From NCBI GenBank assembly GCA_905182995.1, contig CAJJDP010000094.1, positions 226,119 through 290,118 on the forward strand: a stretch of 64,000 nucleotides of DNA, written 5' to 3'. The stretch comes from Paramecium octaurelia. Lineage: Eukaryota > Ciliophora > Oligohymenophorea > Peniculida > Parameciidae. Both the position numbers and the translations under genes were made by a program. The notes below the pieces were generated by a model. The model was not told the origin of the DNA. It worked only from the letters and a program-made list of their open reading frames with translations, and made no database searches. This document shows positions 62,768-64,000 of the stretch, piece after piece (positions within the stretch are counted from its first letter, which is position 1; every line of letters begins with the position of its first letter).

Positions 62768-63157
62768 TCATTATTATGTTAAGATATCAGAATCTCCTGC
62801 ATCGATGATGGCCAAACTTGAGCATCTGTGTAATTTACCACAGGCGGTACCTAAAATAAGATAAAATCACTCATGCCCATAAACTCAATTAGGAAGAGCT
62901 AAGCCTCCCAATTAAACCCCCGTACCTAAATCTACGTTGTTTCCTTGATATAAAACAATGGTGATCTAAGCCAACATGGCATAGTATTCAATCTGGGTCT
63001 TTCTGATTGTGGGACAATTGTTTGAAATGAATACAAGCTTGGCAGTTCCATTTCTGATGGCCTTCAAGGTTTACTTGTAACCCATGGTGATCTTTCCGGA
63101 TCTAACAACCAATTAGAGTTTTTAATTGACACTCTCTTAAGCAACATTCTTGACCAT
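62768..63157 (-). CDS. RPL30: Ribosomal protein eL30
   Basis: 104 residues after splicing, the normal length. The family's features are present in order: [58 protein letters not shown], then [20 protein letters not shown]. It belongs to the large ribosomal subunit and, as an L7Ae-type protein, binds RNA kink-turns. The single intron (62851-62925) is 75 nt, between Gly codon bases in VDLG/TACG; no shorter intron gives the conserved C-terminus. See the intron entry. Only 27 bases separate its start from the stop of the C2-domain gene upstream, so both genes have very short flanks. Confidence 0.97.
62851..62925 (-). promoter_or_regulatory. Over-long eL30 intron with hairpin and decoy acceptor
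   Basis: 75 nt against 19-29 nt for all other confident introns here. In transcript sense it starts GTACGG and ends ATTTTAG. From intron base 14 the arms AATTGGGAGG and CTTCCTAATT can form a 10-bp stem (two G-U pairs) with a 7-base loop CTTAGCT. A proximal CTTAG at intron base 27 is a normal-sized acceptor, but using it gives DLALPN and then TGA. The stem buries part of this decoy. In yeast, L30 blocks splicing of its own pre-mRNA; a similar role here is inference. Confidence 0.6.
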
Positions 63158-63184
63158 TTTAAAATTAATTTAAAAATTTTAATA

Positions 63185-64000
63185 TCATTTTTTTCCAATT
63201 ATTGCTCTTATTCTCTCCAAATCCACATCTTCTATTTAATAATGCTAAACTTCTTCTAACGTTTACAAAGTTTTCGAACCTGTTCCTACCTTCACCACTA
63301 AGTATGCCTAAGCCTTGCTTCCATGGATATACATCTTAATCTCCTCACTTGATTGTTTCTCGTGTAGTCTGATCAATTCACTACTATTGATGAAACATGA
63401 ACCCAAGATCTCTCTCTCTGCTCCTGAATTAAGAACTCTAAATTCCAAATTATAATTGGCTTCCAATCCTACACTAAAACAATAATTATAAGTAGGATTG
63501 TTTTCTCTTACTTGCACTGGAGTTCTATATGATTAATCCCCCAACACCATTTAAATAACTGGATTTGGTGCCTTGTTTTGATTTAACAAATGCAAATTTT
63601 AAGCCCTTACTATTTGTATAACTATCTCATTGATTTATTGAACCTCAATATTCAAATTAATTTTTGATAAGAATACTGAAAAGTCAAATTGATTTAAATA
63701 TTAATACCCATTCTTATCAAATACATTGGGCTTTGTAAATAGAGAATATGATTTCTCACTGAAATTTACTATGTAAAAGGAATCTAGCAATTATTTTGCT
63801 TTTTTCTCCTCCATAAATCCATTATTAGACAACTTATAGACTTCTTCTACCAAGTCCCATGTTAAGTTTTACTCTGACAAAAAGAAATTCTATTTATTGA
63901 AGTGATATCCTATTTGATCACTTAGAAATGCATATTCATTGTTATTAACTAATTTAGAAATGTATTCATATAGTTATCTGTCAACCTTATAATTCTATTG
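63185..64000 (-). CDS. C2-domain protein (5' part outside window)
   Basis: The last 271 residues of a gene that starts beyond 64000; no intron is needed in this part. A helical EF-hand-like or calpain-like stretch (NNEYAFLSDQIGYHFNKQ) leads to a C2 beta-sandwich from about visible residue 130: IVIQIVRAQNLHLLNQNK, then VIQMVLGDQSYRTPV, NPTYNYCFSVGL, LEFRVLNSG and ILGSCFINSSEL. Few of the usual loop aspartates are seen, so Ca2+ binding is doubtful. It probably binds lipid or protein at membranes. The tail ends RIRAIIGKK. Confidence 0.8.

Noticed and set aside
62899-62925. 27-nt intron in eL30 as the main splice form
   Set aside because: It leads directly to a premature TGA and loses the conserved C-terminal third; kept only as a decoy site.
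1-64000. tRNA, rRNA, transposon or virus-derived elements
   Set aside because: No B-box with paired arms, rRNA blocks, transposase, integrase, reverse transcriptase or capsid-like frames were seen on either strand.

Overview
The window is ciliate macronuclear-type DNA, almost certainly from Paramecium. It is very AT-rich. TAA and TAG are read as glutamine throughout and TGA is the only stop. Genes are packed a few tens of bases apart and are cut by tiny introns of 19-29 nt, nearly all starting GTA and ending TAG, CAG or AAG. I placed 48 introns by restoring conserved protein frames; for every intact gene the spliced length comes out as a whole number of codons.

Layout: 1-9.5 kb has a CK1-type kinase (cut by the window edge), a B-box-like protein, a polytopic membrane protein, an RRM protein, a FAAH-type amidase, a small mitochondrial-looking protein and a compact Deltex E3 ligase. 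9.6-14.5 kb is a giant cysteine-rich membrane protein. 15-24 kb has a TRIM-like protein, a long coiled-coil protein, two unrecognised proteins, the pseudouridine synthase PUS10 and prefoldin subunit 3. 24.3-30.7 kb is a second, larger cysteine-rich membrane protein with 14 CGDG...CDDGN...DGC repeats. 32-45 kb has a P4-ATPase lipid flippase, a mitochondrial-looking membrane protein and a four-domain voltage-gated calcium channel (EEEE filter). 45-51.8 kb is one giant UBR-box protein of the UBR4/BIG type. 52.8-57.8 kb is a damaged ankyrin gene, an exact 1,335-bp direct repeat split by one N (most likely two unmerged contig ends) and a coiled-coil gene. 57.8-64 kb holds a LITAF-domain protein, GPAA1, a dual-specificity phosphatase, a membrane-anchored pepsin-like protease, ribosomal protein eL30 and the 3' part of a C2-domain gene.

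Most genes are housekeeping or membrane/signalling genes. Themes that recur are membrane excitability and lipid asymmetry (Cav channel, P4-ATPase), ubiquitin signalling (Deltex, UBR4-like) and the secretory surface (GPAA1, aspartic protease, two cysteine-rich membrane proteins). I see no mobile element, CRISPR array, rRNA or convincing tRNA. The most interesting signal is the eL30 gene: its single intron is 75 nt, about three times the local norm, carries a 10-bp hairpin, and has a normal-sized decoy acceptor that would lead to a premature stop. This is a layout expected of splicing-level autoregulation.
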